The position numbers and the translations under genes are program-made. Of a DNA stretch of 6,655 nucleotides, positions 5,615 through 6,655 are shown in pieces. Positions within the stretch are counted from its first letter, which is position 1, and each line of letters begins with the position of its first letter. Where the stretch lies: positions 1 to 6,655 of the forward strand of contig CALZJY010000115.1 of NCBI GenBank assembly GCA_945787925.1, written 5' to 3'. The notes beneath the pieces are model-generated. The model saw nothing but the letters and a program-made list of their open reading frames with translations. It did no database searches and had not been told where the DNA came from. This DNA comes from an uncultured Anaerosporobacter sp. Lineage in GTDB: Bacteria; Bacillota; Clostridia; Lachnospirales; Lachnospiraceae.

Positions 5615-6655
5615 TTAATCATCCTTATAACAGCCGTCTACTAACGATTTGCTCTTCCATTTTCCAGAGCGATAGCGCGCCCTAGAAACAACAAGCCCAA
5701 TCATCCATCCAAGCGGAATGGACCACCAAACCGCACGCATCCCGATAAAGTTCGCCATGATATAGGCAAGCGCTACCCTAGAAACGAAGTTACAAAGGGT
5801 GGCAAACATAAAGTAGCCAATATCTCCGGCGCCTCGAAGCACGCCATTGGTCACATTCATAAATCCCATGAGGAAATAGAAAATGGAAACGACTCGAATA
5901 TACTCTACCCCGATCTCAATAGAACCATTTGCTGTCCCGCCATCCATAAACATGCCAATCACGGAACGTCCAAATATAACTACGATTCCAAGTAAGATGG
6001 TACAAATGACCGCATTCATAAGGATTCCTGCGCGATATCCCTGCTTTACACGTTCCACCTTGCCTGCCCCGATGTTTTGCGCGGTAAATGTCGATACTGC
6101 ATTTCCGATATTGACCATCGGATTGATTGCAATATTATCAATCTTGGATGCCGCTGCATACCCAGCCATCACGACACTTCCAAAGGAATTCACTAACGAC
6201 TGCACGCAAACGATTCCAACCGATACGATAGACTGCTGGATCATAGAAGGAAGCGCCACCGTTCCAATTCTTCTTAAATCTTCATAATGAAATACAGATG
6301 CCCTTTCCTCGGTACGAAACTTCGATACCAATCGCAACAGTACGATCAGGCTGCCTAGCGCAGATAACGCCTGTGAAATCAATGTTGCCCATGCGACACC
6401 TGCAACTCCCATATGGTAGCGGATTACGAATACTAAATCTAACACGATATTTAAGACAGAAGAAAACGTCAGGAACACAAGCGGAATCTTCGAGCGCCCC
6501 AATGCATTAAATACTGCATTGGTCACATTATATAGAAATAAGAACACTAGTCCATAAAAATAAATCTTCAAGTACACGGCAGCATCATCCATGACTTGGG
6601 CTGGCGTATTCATAATGCGTAAGATCTGCATATGCATCAACACCCCCACAATCAT
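5615..6655 (-). CDS. MATE-family multidrug/cation antiporter, N-terminus cut by the window edge
   Basis: MATE proteins export drugs or metabolites across the inner membrane in exchange for Na+ or H+. The visible 346 residues cover the end of the first lobe and all of the second. First-lobe signs are MNTPAQVMDDAAVYL (15-29), YNVTNAVFNALGRSKIPL (42-59), LNIVLDL (68-74) and GVAGVAWATLISQ (83-95). The second lobe opens with ALPSMIQQS (134-142). AGYAAASKIDNIA (164-176), TFTAQNIGAGK (189-199) and GVLRGAGD (271-278) follow. The frame is open at 6655, so the Met there is internal. Complete members have about 450 residues, so roughly 100 are missing. The stop is TAA at 5615. Substrate cannot be told from sequence. 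Confidence 0.94.
   Translation of the reverse strand: MIVGVLMHMQILRIMNTPAQVMDDAAVYLKIYFYGLVFLFLYNVTNAVFNALGRSKIPLVFLTFSSVLNIVLDLVFVIRYHMGVAGVAWATLISQALSALGSLIVLLRLVSKFRTEERASVFHYEDLRRIGTVALPSMIQQSIVSVGIVCVQSLVNSFGSVVMAGYAAASKIDNIAINPMVNIGNAVSTFTAQNIGAGKVERVKQGYRAGILMNAVICTILLGIVVIFGRSVIGMFMDGGTANGSIEIGVEYIRVVSIFYFLMGFMNVTNGVLRGAGDIGYFMFATLCNFVSRVALAYIMANFIGMRAVWWSIPLGWMIGLVVSRARYRSGKWKSKSLVDGCYKDD

Noticed and set aside
5883..6510. Plus-strand open frames of 134 and 70 codons opposite the MATE gene
   Set aside because: They are antisense to clear MATE motifs and lack any domain signature.
6653..6655. ATG at the right edge as the start of the MATE gene
   Set aside because: Starting here would omit about 100 residues of the first lobe. 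The frame is open at the edge, so this is an internal Met.

Overview
The window looks like about 6.6 kb of chromosome from a low-GC anaerobic Firmicute, most likely a clostridial gut bacterium of Lachnospiraceae type. The reasons are AT-rich DNA, purine-rich Shine-Dalgarno sites, a strictly anaerobic class III ribonucleotide reductase, and Clostridia-like PssA, Psd and MATE proteins. The placement is inferred from protein character, not from a search. Every gene lies on the minus strand, so transcription runs from high to low coordinates.

In order of transcription: (1) 6655-5615, most of a MATE-family multidrug/cation antiporter, cut at its N-terminus by the window edge. (2) 5518-5291, a 75-residue acidic secreted protein of unknown function with three degenerate repeats. 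(3) 5290-4948, an intergenic region with overlapping inverted repeats, a terminator-like hairpin, AT-rich repeats, a promoter with a palindrome over its -10 box, and a leader hairpin. (4) 4947-2403, three genes joined by 4-bp ATGA overlaps: an MprF/UPF0104-type flippase-like membrane protein, pssA and psd. Together PssA and Psd make phosphatidylethanolamine from CDP-diacylglycerol and serine, and the first gene may move a lipid across the membrane. (5) 2402-2093, a terminator for that operon, a second hairpin, two NrdR boxes 31 bp apart and one or two nrdD promoters. (6) 2092 to about 46, nrdD, the anaerobic ribonucleoside-triphosphate reductase.

The left end does not look bacterial. The nrdD reading is normal up to Thr-Arg-Arg (residues 681-683), just before the expected glycyl-radical loop. 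It then enters a G-rich run (about 29-44) and about 27 bases (2-28) that I recognise from memory as the 3' part of a pig PRE-1-type SINE. This is best explained as an assembly or library chimera at a contig end, which would suggest a pig-associated metagenome. The stop of nrdD and any downstream nrdG are not visible.

I see no proven new system. The items most worth a second look are the flippase-pssA-psd operon, the repeat-bearing small secreted protein, and the alternative hairpins between them.
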